The translations under genes and the position numbers were made by a program. The notes under the pieces were generated by a model. The model was not told the DNA's origin, searched no databases, and was given only the letters and a program-made list of their open reading frames with translations. This document shows positions 23,487 to 34,329 of a DNA stretch of 64,000 nucleotides, in pieces. The stretch comes from Gloeopeniophorella convolvens (taxonomy: Eukaryota; Basidiomycota; Agaricomycetes; Russulales), in assembly GCA_022496205.1 (NCBI GenBank), contig WTXD01000043.1:124001-188000 (forward strand), in the 5' to 3' direction. Numbering within the stretch: the first letter of the stretch is position 1; every line of letters begins with the position of its first letter.

Positions 23487-24420
23487 GCTTTGTCATCTGC
23501 GTATTTCTCTCGCTACCTCTGCAGATGTTTGTACTTGATTCTATCCCTTCCCGCGCAAATTGTTGTGTGTTCACGATACGAGATGCTTGATCAGTATTGG
23601 AACAGAAGCTGTGGTACGCAGGCGCTCCACTCGGACAGATGGATGTACTATGTCGCGACACCGTGATGGTGCACTATCGGGTCTTCGACGTGATTGGGTA
23701 CGCCCGCAATGCGCAGGTGCATACGTATACAGATAGTATACAGACAGTGCACAACGCTTGCAACCTTCGTGCCTAGTGGCCACATGCGGTAAACCGCGAC
23801 CGTGATGGCGCGCGGATTATGCCAGGTCGCGCGTGCTTTGCTCCCTACGACACCGCTCCAAAGCCTCTTGATCCATCACTTGTACCTAAGCGTCGCTTTG
23901 GTCATGTCCTTTCTCGCCTTGGCCCCCATGCTGCGTTTCGAATTGTTTTCGATGAAAACAAACCTCCGCCATAGGTACTAGAACTTGCCTATGGTGCGGC
24001 CGTGGGAGAGATATGGACACGAAACGAAAGAATCTCCCGTTCTCAAAACGACTTTCCATGGCCAGACGTCTGTCAGCCTTGCTACCTCGATGTTTGAGCC
24101 TCACTGGACTCGGATGACGGAGTGGGATGAAGGAGCATATCAAGACACATGCATACATGAGGTGCGTAATTACAATTTCTTTGCGTTACAATGTCGTTCT
24201 TCTTACACAGTGGTATACAGTCCGAATCGTTAGGATGCGATGTTAGGGTATGTCAATAGGTGTGTATCTTCGTAGCAGCTCGTGAAGGGTGTTCCTCATC
24301 GCGCGGCAGTCTATTCAGAGCCATCTGTCTTGCTCGTGGCACTGCCATCGGCCAGCTTGGTGCTTTCCAACATGCTAGCAACACTATCAGCGCAAGCCAC
24401 ACGGGATGTATGCGGTCCTC
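23487..24420. other. 0.9-kb intergenic stretch after PNO1
   Basis: Lies between the 3' ends of PNO1 (+) and the copper radical oxidase (-). Apart from the possible gene remnant listed at 23819-24097 I see nothing recognisable. Confidence 0.5.
23819..24097 (+). pseudogene. Protein-like frame interrupted by one stop, unknown family
   Basis: From the ATG at 23819 one frame reads a natural-looking peptide ('YDTAPKPLDPSLVPKRRFG', 'LSRLGPHAAFRIVFDE') to a TAG at 23972-23974. It then continues in the same frame with 'LAYGAAVGEIWTRNERI' and 'WPDVCQPCYLDV' to a TGA at 24095-24097. A further protein-like stretch follows in the next frame ('WTRMTEWDEGAYQDTCIHE'). This could be a decayed gene, part of an old mobile element, or a real gene with unrecognised introns. 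I cannot name a family. Confidence 0.25.
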
Positions 24421-26761
24421 TTACTTTCGAATGGCGTCGTGGTCGACGGGTGGTCCCTGTCCGTCGCCGACCATGATCTTCAACCCCGTGCTCGGCACAT
24501 CTCCCGCGACGACATATAGCCAGCCTGGGCCAGGAGGGTATATGCCCCCATTCGGCGGCCCCGTAATGGCGAGCGTTCGTCCGTCATCCCCAAGCTCGGA
24601 AACGAGGTACACGAGGCGCGAGTTTGCATGCACGGCATGCGTCACATATCCGAGGTCCATCAGGGACACTGTACCAAGTGTTAGCGTGCTGCCATCGTCG
24701 GAATGAAGGAAACTGGCCTCTTAACTGCTTTCCGCGCAGGCCTTGCGGGATCGTGACCTGCACTTGCACCTTCTCTCCAAAGCCCAGCATGCGAGGCGCG
24801 CCGTTCAGGGTGGGCCGCTCCGTAGTCATGTATGACGGGCGTAGCCACTCGACGCGGTACTCAGTGCCGTATGCCATCTCGCTGCGATCAAGGTTCGGAT
24901 TGCTCCCCGCGATCATGATATCCCCGTTCGGCGTGAGAGTCGCAGTCGAGTGGTACATCCTCGGGATCGTGCTCTCCGGCAGGCCTTGCGTGAAGCGGTT
25001 GCCAGCGGGCACTCCGGGGTCGTACAGCACAGGGGCGAGCACTGGTGCGTCCGCATTCGACTGCCCGACCTGGTCCTTAACGTTCCCATAGCCCGAGATG
25101 CCGCTGCCGGCACCATTCACGAGCACAACCGCGCCCGTCGGGAGCAGCACTGCGTCGGGCATCGTGCGCGGATTGGGCATGCGCTCCACCTGCCACCCCG
25201 TCTCGATGCCCGCGGGGGTGAGTAACAACCGCGCGCATTGGTCCGATGCCGGGTCGCGTGCGGAGAGCGCCCAGCTCGGCTGCGTATCTTCGAGCGTCGA
25301 CCCGCCGCAGATCAGCACCTCCGGCGCGTAGTTGTTCTCCGGTACCAGTGGGAGCAGCACCGCGGTGCCCGTCATTGGGTACGTCACGCGCACGCCGTTC
25401 GGGATCTGTGGAAGCCGCTGCTCAGTGTTGGTTTGCCAGTCGTAAAGCATCGCGTCGCGATTCGCAGCGACGAACACGCGCCCGTCGGGGAGCGCAAACG
25501 CGATTGGGAAGAGGTTCGAGTTGAGCGTGTCGACGAGGAACTGCATGCGCACAGGTGTGCCGTTCGCGCCTTGGATGCTTTTCGGTGGAAAGTACTCCAC
25601 CGTTGGGTTGTTCGTCGTCACATTGTTCATCCAACCTCCACGCGTCGAGCCACCAAGAATCATCGCGCTCCCGTCCTGGATCCGCAACGCGGTGTTGTAC
25701 CAACGCGGGCTTGCGAGACGGATGCGCGCGGGGTCTTCGAGGATGTCGCAACCTGCTGCATCGGCCACTTCGCACGGCGCGAACAGTCGTATAGCCTGCA
25801 TCCCGCCGGCGTCGCCGAAATCTGCAGCTGCGGTGTGGTCCTCGACGACGGGGTTCCCTCCGACGTTCACAAGCGTGCCGTTCCCCAGAAATGTGCCGCC
25901 TGCGCAGAACGAGTTGCTCTTGACATGTAGCGGGGTCAGAGTGTGCGTCTCCAGGTTGTAAAGTGCTCCCCACGCAGGGCGTTTCTTGTCCGTCGTGAGT
26001 GGATTGTGCTCTACTTTGTCCATGATGAGGGCGTGAGACGGCGAGATGATAGCGAGTTGCATCGCGTTGACCCCTGTAGTTCCTTTCTGCACAAGCTCCC
26101 ACCCCCCAGAGGATGGTGGGGTAGCACCTTGCGCGGCGGTCGTAGGTGCCTTCTGGACTGAGTTCTGGACTGATGGCCGGGATGGCACCTGGGGCAAGGC
26201 AGGGACGGATTGAGATGGCGTGCCCTTGGTAACCACGAAAGCGTCCAAGTCAATGGTGGTTGTCTTCCCATGTTTTCTCTTCTTGCCTGAGTGTATGATC
26301 TTGATGGTATGCTTCTTATGGGGAAGGTTGAAGGACCAGAACAGGCGCTGTTGCACGTGGTCCTGCGCCGTGTAGGCGTCGACGCGCTGCGCATGCTTGC
26401 CGTCGATATATACATCCGCAGAGCCATAGCGCGGGCCAGTGCATCCGAACCACTCTATCCCGGTCCCTGTGAAGGTGAATGAAACGGCAGCGCCATGCTT
26501 GGTTGTCTTGCGCAGAGAGCCTCCCACAAAGCGAGCCGCGTAAGCATCAGTCCACGAGCCCTTATAATGGACCAAGGGAGAGGCTGAGTCATAGCTTTTT
26601 GCGCCAGGAGGGACATAATATGGTGTGAACGGTGCCGGCGTCGCTGCGCCTGGTGGTGTGTGTCCATTCCACGCAGGCTCGACCTCCGGCTTATGAGCGG
26701 CGAGCGCATGAGAGGAGAGTGATGTGAAAATAAGAGCAGTAAAAAAGGAACGAAGGTGCAT
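24421..26761 (-). CDS. Secreted copper radical oxidase (glyoxal oxidase-like) with an extra N-terminal beta domain
   Basis: Two exons, 26761-24718 and 24668-24421 (763 residues), joined by a 49-nt GC-AG intron (GCCAGT). A signal peptide is present ('MHLRSFFTALIFTSLSSHAL'). Residues about 60-180 form a beta-rich module ('VSFTFTGTGIEWFGCTGPR') not part of plain glyoxal oxidase. The Glyoxal_oxid_N and DUF1929 domains follow. All five copper-site residues expected from glyoxal/galactose oxidases can be placed: Cys286 (FCAGG) and Tyr355 (PRWYN) for the Cys-Tyr cofactor, Tyr603-His604 (RMYHST) and His692 (VTHAVH). It should oxidise aldehydes or alcohols with release of H2O2 outside the cell, where white-rot peroxidases use it. 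Residue numbers are hand counts. The stops and in-frame motifs make the model firm. Confidence 0.9.
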
Positions 26762-27246
26762 AATAAGCAGTGCGCTCAAGGGCGTCTGGGGGTGACTTTT
26801 GACAAAAGAGCGAGATGATGAAGGTGGAATATGAACATGAGCTGCCGAAACCGACACGACGCCGCCATGCGCGACGCGGAAAGATCACGGGGTCGCAGCT
26901 TGATCTCACGTGTTCCCGGCCTCTGTGCGCTGGGCTCTGCCGATTTGCTGCCGATGGGAACTGATTGCAGTCTGTTTCCCTACCGCCGCAATTCAGTGAG
27001 TGAATGTTCGCTAGAGACCGCACAGGTGATCCAAAGTGTTCTCACTCAACAACTACCGACGACGCCGAGACGACGCATTTCGTGGTGAGCGCGGGAGCCG
27101 GACCGTACAAACACCGCTCCGGGGGTCCGGTCAGCTTCCGTTTCCGTTCTCGCCACCCGAATGAAATTTCTGCGAGATGATTTCAGCGCACGTTCGACCT
27201 ACCTGACTAACGTTCTCTTGTCCTCGCACCTCCAACACCAGCGACC
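26762..27246. promoter_or_regulatory. Divergent promoter region, copper radical oxidase / ADE4
   Basis: 485 bp between the oxidase start (minus) and the first base of the ADE4 start codon (plus). It includes the ADE4 5' leader, which ends at 27247. No confident TATA box. Confidence 0.5.
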
Positions 27247-29446
27247 AGTGCGTCTTTGACCTCTCCTGTCTTGCCAGTCTTATCGAGCGCGTTTTTAGTG
27301 TGCGGAATCTTGGGGCTCCTTTTGCAGGACCCCTCGGTCGATGCTGCACCCGAGATCTGCGAGGGCCTCTCACTGCTCCAGCACCGGGGTCAAGATGCGT
27401 GCGGGATCGTCACAGGAGGTCCAAAAGGACGACTATATCAGTGCAAGGCGAACGGCATGGTCCGCGATGTGTTCACTCCGGATGCACTCGCGCGGTTAGT
27501 TGGTGGGATGGGCATCGGCCACGGTATGTGCTCCCCCTGGCTTAACTTTTCACACCATCCCATTGCGTCTTGAAACCTTCCATTCCACCTTTGGGGCCTG
27601 TGGGTCCGGCGGGAACCGGCGTTGCAGTGGGTCACGATGGCGAGATAGAGAGCAGGTTGCATGTGCAAGGCTGCGTCCAGCTATACCGCATTGACGACAT
27701 TACGCCATGTTTACTTCTTTGATGCCGAAGTGCACGCATATCTTGCCATTCCGTTCTGGTCCGTTGATCTATCAAACACTAACTCCCTTCTATCCTTGCA
27801 GTCCGCTATCCTACAGCAGGCAGCTCGCACCACGCCGAAGCACAGCCCTTTTATGTCAATTCGCCATACGGCATCGTCTTTGCTCATGTGAGTGATATAT
27901 TTTGATTTGTTCGCAACATTCAGCGATACTAACAGAACCTCTGATAGAATGGCAACCTGATCAACACGGCTTCCCTTTTGCACTTCATGGATGCAGAGGC
28001 ACACAGGCACATCAATACGTCATCGGACTCTGAGCTGCTATTGAACATTTTCGCCGACCACTTGCAAAAAACCGGAAAGTTTCGTATCAACGAAGAGGAT
28101 ATCTTCATGGCCGTGCGCGGACTTATGACGCAGGCCCGCGGTGCATATGCATGTGTTGCCATGCTCGCTGGTTTCGGAATTATCGCGTTCCGTGATCCAA
28201 ACGGAATCCGGCCCCTTGGGATGGCACGCCGTGCTGCCCCGGGTGGTGGCACAGACTGGCTGTGCGCGAGCGAGAGTGTTGTGGCGGACGCAGCAAGCTT
28301 TGTGGATTGGGAGGACATACGACCCGGTACGCCGCAGCAGCACATCTCAACAGGTCTCTATTGCTTATCAGTGCGATTGTTCGCAGGGGAGGCGGTGATC
28401 ATAACACGGGGAGGAGTCTCGCGCCGTCAGGTCACGCCGCCTGCCACCTTTGCTCCTGACATCTTCGAGTTTGTATACTTCGCAAGGCCAGACTCGGTTC
28501 TCGATGGCATTAGCGTGTATCGCAGCCGCATGGCGATGGGCGACGCGCTGGCACAGGAGGTGCGGCGCGTGCTGACGGAGAAACAAATCACTGTCGATGT
28601 GGTCATCCCGGTCCCGGATACCTCGCGAGTTGCTGCATTGAATCTTGCACAAGCTCTTGGTCTGCCATACCGAGAAGGATTCATCAAGAATCGCTACGTT
28701 GGGCGAACCTTCATCATGCCGGGGCAACAACTGCGGTATGTGATCTTACGTCTCTCAGTGCATCTGCATTCATACAAGTCTCCAGAAAGAAAAATGTGCG
28801 GCGTAAGCTAAATGCCATGGCACTTGAGTTCTCTGGGAAAAACGTGCTTCTCGTTGATGGTGAGTTGATCAAGGGCTGTCGTTACCACCGAGCCGACCCG
28901 TTAACAACCATTGCAGACTCAATCGTTCGTGGCACAACCTCGCGCGAAATCATCCAGATGGCAAAAGATGTTGGCGCAAAGAAGGTCATCATGGCATCAT
29001 GCGCACCACCAATCCGTTACTCGAACGTTTACGGCATCGATATGCCCTCGCGGACAGAGCTCGTCGCTCACGGGCGCACGACGGACGAAGTAGCGGAGGC
29101 TATTGGTGCTGACCTCGTCATATTCCAGACGCTCCCAGATCTCGTGAGAAGCGTGCGCCAGTTGAACCCTGCGATCGAGCAGTTCGACTGCTCCGTCTTC
29201 ACGGGCGAGTACGTCACTGGCGGTGTCGATGCAGCATACCTCGACCACCTCGAGAGCCTCCGTGCGGACAATGTCAAGGCAAAGACGGGCGTTAACGGCC
29301 ATCTTGGCGTGCTCGAGGGCAAAGGTGGCGGTGGAATTACGACCAATGGTTCCGGAGTAGAACGTGTATCTATGACAATGTCAAGTGGGCCGATCAATGG
29401 GGTGGATGATACAATGGGTCTCCATAATACGTGGAAGCTAGGTTAA
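27247..29446 (+). CDS. ADE4: Amidophosphoribosyltransferase (purine step 1)
   Basis: Seven coding exons: 27247 (a single base), 27299-27523, 27802-27887, 27948-28326, 28387-28735, 28786-28859, 28917-29446 (547 residues). The enzyme makes phosphoribosylamine from PRPP and glutamine. The N-terminal glutaminase domain starts '[15 protein letters not shown]', with Cys2 as the expected nucleophile after Met removal. Then come '[14 protein letters not shown]', '[18 protein letters not shown]' and 'GIVFAHNGNLIN'. The PRPP site is '[14 protein letters not shown]' (about 366-379). No ATG precedes TGTGCGG in frame. The model needs the A at 27247 spliced to TG at 27299, so the start codon itself is split by a 51-nt intron. 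Intron 2 is unusually long (278 nt). Confidence 0.92.
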
Positions 29447-29921
29447 ACAAGTGTATTCTCAGATGTATTCTTTAAGGGGTGTAAGCTACTTGGATATCAC
29501 TCAAGTGTTTCATAGAAAAAACCGATGAAGCATACAACTTGCTAGGGGTTCATACAAGCTTAGTGGGCTGCTGAGCGACTCGTTGAACACAACAAACGCA
29601 AAGAAAGAGGCTGGAGTCGTGAGACTCCCACGTGGATGGGCCCGGAGCGCATACTTCAGCTATGACGGTCTTCGATACCACCGACATTTCTCGGAGAATT
29701 CTGCAGGCATACTGTTCTTAGATGGTGACTGGCCGCTGATAGAAGCTGTCCAGATATCTTAATCTCGGAACTTCAAAAGTGGGAGGACACCTGATCAAAG
29801 AACGGAGCACGGGGGGCAAAGAGGCGCGGCATGTGCATGTCAAATCGTCACCTAATAAACCATTCTTTTTGGGAATAACCACGCGATACACAAGATGCCG
29901 GTACTCACAGACGCAGCTTGC
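29447..29921. other. Convergent 3' intergenic stretch
   Basis: Holds the 3' ends of ADE4 (+) and the first O-methyltransferase (-). Nothing else recognised. It marks the border between the housekeeping block and the duplicated accessory region. Confidence 0.6.
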
Positions 29922-31666
29922 TCATATAGGAGAGAATATGAATGCGGCAAGAACCCCTGGCCTCACGACTTCTAGCTTCCAGCCAGCAGCGGCGCCGAGA
30001 GCACGAAACTCTTCTTCTGTGCGTTCCCGTCCGTTCAGAATTGCGAGCATCTGAGCGCAAAGGCATTAGAACAGCATCCGCTGTAAGCGTAATTTGCCCC
30101 ACCTCCAAGTCCAGAGCAGTAAGGAAGCCTCCGAGTCCCATTCCAAGGTTTCCAAGGAGCGGCGGAGGCGGCGAGGACGGATCACCTGGCATCGTGCACA
30201 CGTGCGGCATGACATGTTCGAAGATGAGTAGACGTGTAGTCGGCAATGCAACCCTACGCAGGTTCTTGAGGATCGTGATGCAGTGCTCATCTGACCAGTC
30301 GTGGATGATAAAGCGCAGCAGGTAGACGGAGGCTCCCTGTATCGCCTGGGGTTGGAAAAAGTCCTGATCTGAGCGACAGCTAAATAAGCCTGCGACTACG
30401 CTGCGCGAGTCCGGTTACCTTGAAATACTACTCGTCCATCTTTGACAGCTTGCGGGGAGGTTTCCGTCCAGAACTGCACCGCCATCATGAGCACCCTGAT
30501 CCCATACACACTCGCCGACGACATACTTTCTTTGCATCCTCAATGACAGTTGGAAGGTCCTCGATCACGTACTTGAGGTGTGTGAATGATTCTGCTAACG
30601 GCTGGACGACTTTGCCAACATTCCCGCCAACGTCTACGACGACGCTGCCAGGGTCCAGGGCGTTCCAGTCAAGACTTTCGGTGAAAATGGTAGCAGGGAA
30701 TCGATCAGATCCTCCCTTCATGGCAGAATTGACTCGGCGGTAGCGCCATAGGTTGTCTGGCTCCTGAAGCCAGTCCCAGACTGTTCCCTTTCTTCCTGTC
30801 GTTAGATTCCAGGAGGTATTGACACCCTCGGGCTCCTCCTTGATAAAAGTGCCCAGTCGAGTAGCGCCCTCAAAGGACTCGTCCGCCCTATTGACATTGA
30901 TTAGTGAACTACCAAGACTATGCTGTTGACGTACATGTGACCTATGAAAGCAGATATCCCTGCATCGTCATACTTAGTGAGCTTGCTGAACGGGCGAATC
31001 AAGGTAAGAGTTCAACGCGATAGGCATCGGTAGATGTACGAATTACTCTTTCTCTATCTCTTCAAGGGGCTTTGGCTTGATAAGGAGCGACGAGATGCGG
31101 TTGTTGGCGTACACGTCAGGAGAGACCTCCCTGAAGATATGACGAGTAGCAAGATACCGAAGAACACGAGCTAATGCCTCTAAATTGACTTCAATTTCCT
31201 ACGCATTCATGAAGCAGGCACGTACCAAGTTTGACAGAATCAACCCCGATCTTTGCGCCTATCTCCTTCACGTGGAGACCCTGGGTACCAAAGCAACGAA
31301 AGACCGCAAGGTAAGGTACGTCTAGCCAAAGGATACCGGTCATCGTACCTGTGGGCCAGCTTCTTTTATCGCGTCTGCGACGTTGACGTCCTCAACAAAT
31401 CCCAGAGCAGCGGTCATATACATTGCCAGTCCGCAGTCCTGCATCGTCTCAATGGGAGATCTCACAGTCGCTATGATCTGATGGGCAGCCGCAACAATCA
31501 GCCGCGTTGTGGCGGCTAGATCTGAGTCACCATCAAGTGCTCCTGGAAGGAATTTTGGCTCATCGAGGGATGGGAATGATGTGCCTTGTCTCGAGTAACT
31601 AGACTCGAGCGTCTGCACTCCCTGCAAGACGATGTTGGCCAGTGCTGCGAGCGGACTTGAAGCCAT
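29922..31666 (-). CDS. SAM-dependent O-methyltransferase (copy A)
   Basis: Eight exons: 31666-31349, 31280-31226, 31170-31047, 30985-30935, 30887-30527, 30473-30419, 30368-30103, 30050-29922 (452 residues). The N-terminal winged-helix dimerisation part has 'GLHVKEIGAKIGVDSVKLA' and 'RVLRYLATRHIFREVSPD'. The SAM-binding motif is 'SVVVDVGGNVGKV' (VDVGG at about 267-271). The usual catalytic His lies in 'RFIIHDWSDEHC' (His344). This is the fungal O-methyltransferase family 2 architecture used to methylate phenolic hydroxyls of secondary metabolites. Substrate unknown. Exon lengths are almost identical to copies B and C. A TATA box lies about 43 bp upstream of the ATG. Confidence 0.92.
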
Positions 31667-32609
31667 CGGGGACTCGAAAGTTGGGGTTTTGGTGTGTCTT
31701 TGACGCTGCTTTTATACGGCCTTGCCTGGCCGGCGCCCAGAACTATGATGAGTGCACTCGCGCAGACTTCGTACTCCATTACGAGGCACGCCGCACCGCA
31801 GATTCCTGTCAATTGGGCAACACGTGAGAAACGTATTGTACTTACGTATATCTGATACGAATCAGCCAACGAAAGGGGATGTAGGAGGGCCTGGAACTTA
31901 AGTCAGCCGGCTCAGGCCTCTTCGGCACGCCCTTGTGATCTCCTTCGATGACAACAGTGGTGTGTATGAGTAAGGTTGCGGTCATCAACGACCAGCAGCA
32001 AGATGAGTTTCTGCCATCGCCCATAGCCACCACGGCTGTGACGGGGAGCTCCCATGCAAAAACAAAGCGGGGCGACACATGAAGTGATCACAGCGGCTTG
32101 GATCCCTTGAACTCGCCATGAGATATCACTATTCACTTATGAGAACTTAGGCGTGCTCCCAGTGTGCGCCAGCGTACTCACCGGAGAATCAGAGAGGGCG
32201 ATATATCTTCCGTTTGAGATATCGCGTACGTGAAGGGCTGGTTCGGAGACTGGATGAAGGAGCGCATGCCAATAGCGACCGCAGCCCAATAAGACATTGT
32301 CCTCACCAAGTCCTCACGTCGCGTGAGATATGATTGAATGAAAGTCAACAGCGGTGAGAACTCATAGTTATGATGACTGCTCTCCAGAACTGTGGTGTAC
32401 GATAGGCTCGAAGCACCATCCAGCCGCCTACTCTGCCCGCAGCCACTCCCCGCCTTTACTACAGAATACCAATGCAAGCTGAGGAGAGCTGGCATTTTCT
32501 TCGGAAAACCGGTTGAACGGTCAGTCTTGACGATACCATGTCGGAATTCCAGTTTGGGCGCCGGTAGAATTCGCGTAGCAGCCCAGATATCTTCGTTGAA
32601 GGTAGCAAA
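31667..32609. other. 0.94-kb intergenic stretch between O-methyltransferases A and B
   Basis: Contains the copy A promoter and the copy B 3' flank. The minus frames here (for example 32178-32495) have no motif. Confidence 0.5.
31709..31716 (-). promoter_or_regulatory. TATA box of O-methyltransferase A
   Basis: TATAAAAG on the minus strand, 43 bp before the ATG. Copies B and C have TATAAA at nearly the same distance. Confidence 0.6.
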
Positions 32610-34329
32610 TCAAGCGGGAGAGAAGATGAAAGCGGCAAGTGGGCCAGGCTTGACGTTCTCTAGCTTCCAGCCCGCCGCGGCACCAAGCGCCCGGAACTGT
32701 GCCTCTGTGCGCTCTTGGCCATTGCACATCGTGAGCATCTACGCGATGTGGTCAGCTACGATCTAGCCCATTTCGCAACAGCGAGCGCACCTGTAGGTCC
32801 GCCATGGTAATGAAAGATAATCCGGGACTTCCGACAAGAGGTTCAGGTGGGGGAGAAGGGCCACCGGGAACATCACAGACATGATGCATGAGTATGTCGA
32901 AGAGGACCAGGCGTGTGTTCGGTGCCGCCACTTTGCGCAGATTCTCGAGAATCTTGATGCTCGGGGCGTCTGCCCAGTCGTGAATAACGAACCGCAAGTA
33001 GTATACGGCTGCCTCCTTCACTGCTTGAGGCTCAAAAAAGTCCTGGGCTGTATACCTTGATTAGTATCACGAACGAGCACTTACGAGAATCAATTACCTT
33101 TCAGAGTGACTCGTCCCTCTTCCAATGCCTTCGGGGAGCTTGCAGTCCAAAACTAAAGCCCCGTGAGCGCAATGTAGAATTCATAGGCATAGTCCTACGG
33201 TTTCTCCGTCCTTGATCACTGGAGGGAGGTCCTCGACGACGTACTTCAAGTGAGGGAAATCCTTGAATAACGTTTGTGCGACTTTGCCGACGCCCCCACC
33301 GACGTCAACGACAACACTGTCACGCGCGAGCGAACCCCAGTCAAGCCCCCCGGTGAAGATTGACGAAGGGAAGCCATCTGCCGCTCCCTTCATAGCAGCC
33401 GTGAAGCGATGGAAACGCCACAGGTTGTCGGGTTCCTGAAACCATTGCCAGACCGTCTCTTTCCTGCCGGTAGCGAGGTTCCAGGGTGTGTCAACACCTT
33501 CAGGTCTACCCTTGATGAAATCCTTCAAGTATGCAGCGCCTTTCAAGCACTCATCCGCACTAAATGCGTTGGCTAAATCGATGGCTTATCAAGGACGATC
33601 GGGACTGCGCACGCACGCATGGTTAATGAAAGCGGCGGTGGCAGCCCCGTCATACTTTGTGAGTGGGCTGAAAGCAAGAACATTAACATCGGGTTGGGTG
33701 TGGTCATCAAAGTAGAATGAGCTTACTCTTTTCTCAGCTCTTCGAGAGGTTTATTCTTCAGGAGGAGAGAAGAGAGACGATTGTTGGCATAAACGTCCGG
33801 GGCAATTTCCCTGAAGATGTGGCGCGAGGCAAGGTATCGAAGAACACGCGCTATAATCCAACGCAAGTCAGGATGTCAACCTTGTTCCAATCTGTTCGAA
33901 TTACGCACTCAGCTTTGCAGGGTCTACTCCACTCTTATGTGCTATATCGTTCACATGAAGACCCTGAGAATTGGATGTGGTCAGATACGGCTGCTGAGCC
34001 AACAACGATCATACCTCAGACCCAGCTTGTTTGATTGTGTCTGCTACGTCCACTTCCTCGACAAGACCCAAGGAAGCTGTAGAGTACATTGAGAGCCCTC
34101 GCTCTTGAAGATGCTCAAGTGGGGACTGCACAGTTGCGATCAGCTGGTACGCGGCCGCAACAGCTAGTTGTTTTGCGGCGACGATGTCAGGGTTATTATC
34201 GAGAGGTCCAGGAGTGAATGGTTCGTCAAGAGATGGAAATGTAGCGTTATTTTTGGAGTACGTAGACTCGAGGGTGCGAACACCTTCAGAAATGATACGA
34301 AGTAGAGCACTTAGTGGACCGTTCGCCAT
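32610..34329 (-). CDS. SAM-dependent O-methyltransferase (copy B)
   Basis: Eight exons: 34329-34015, 33963-33909, 33850-33727, 33667-33617, 33559-33199, 33152-33098, 33047-32791, 32738-32610 (448 residues). Motifs parallel copy A: 'GLHVNDIAHKSGVDPAKL', 'RVLRYLASRHIFREIAPDV', SAM motif 'SVVVDVGGGVGKV', and 'RFVIHDWADAPS' with His343 as presumed base. The acidic residue after HDWxD is Ala here instead of Glu as in copy A. Exon 7 is 257 nt rather than 266, a three-codon difference. It sits head to tail upstream of copy A, as expected of a tandem duplicate. Substrate unknown. Confidence 0.92.

Noticed and set aside
27256..27573. Long frame suggesting ADE4 starts at 27256 with an extra N-terminal leader
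   Set aside because: The frame opens with TTG, not ATG. A leader before Cys would destroy the N-terminal nucleophile, and a clean acceptor precedes TGTGCGG.
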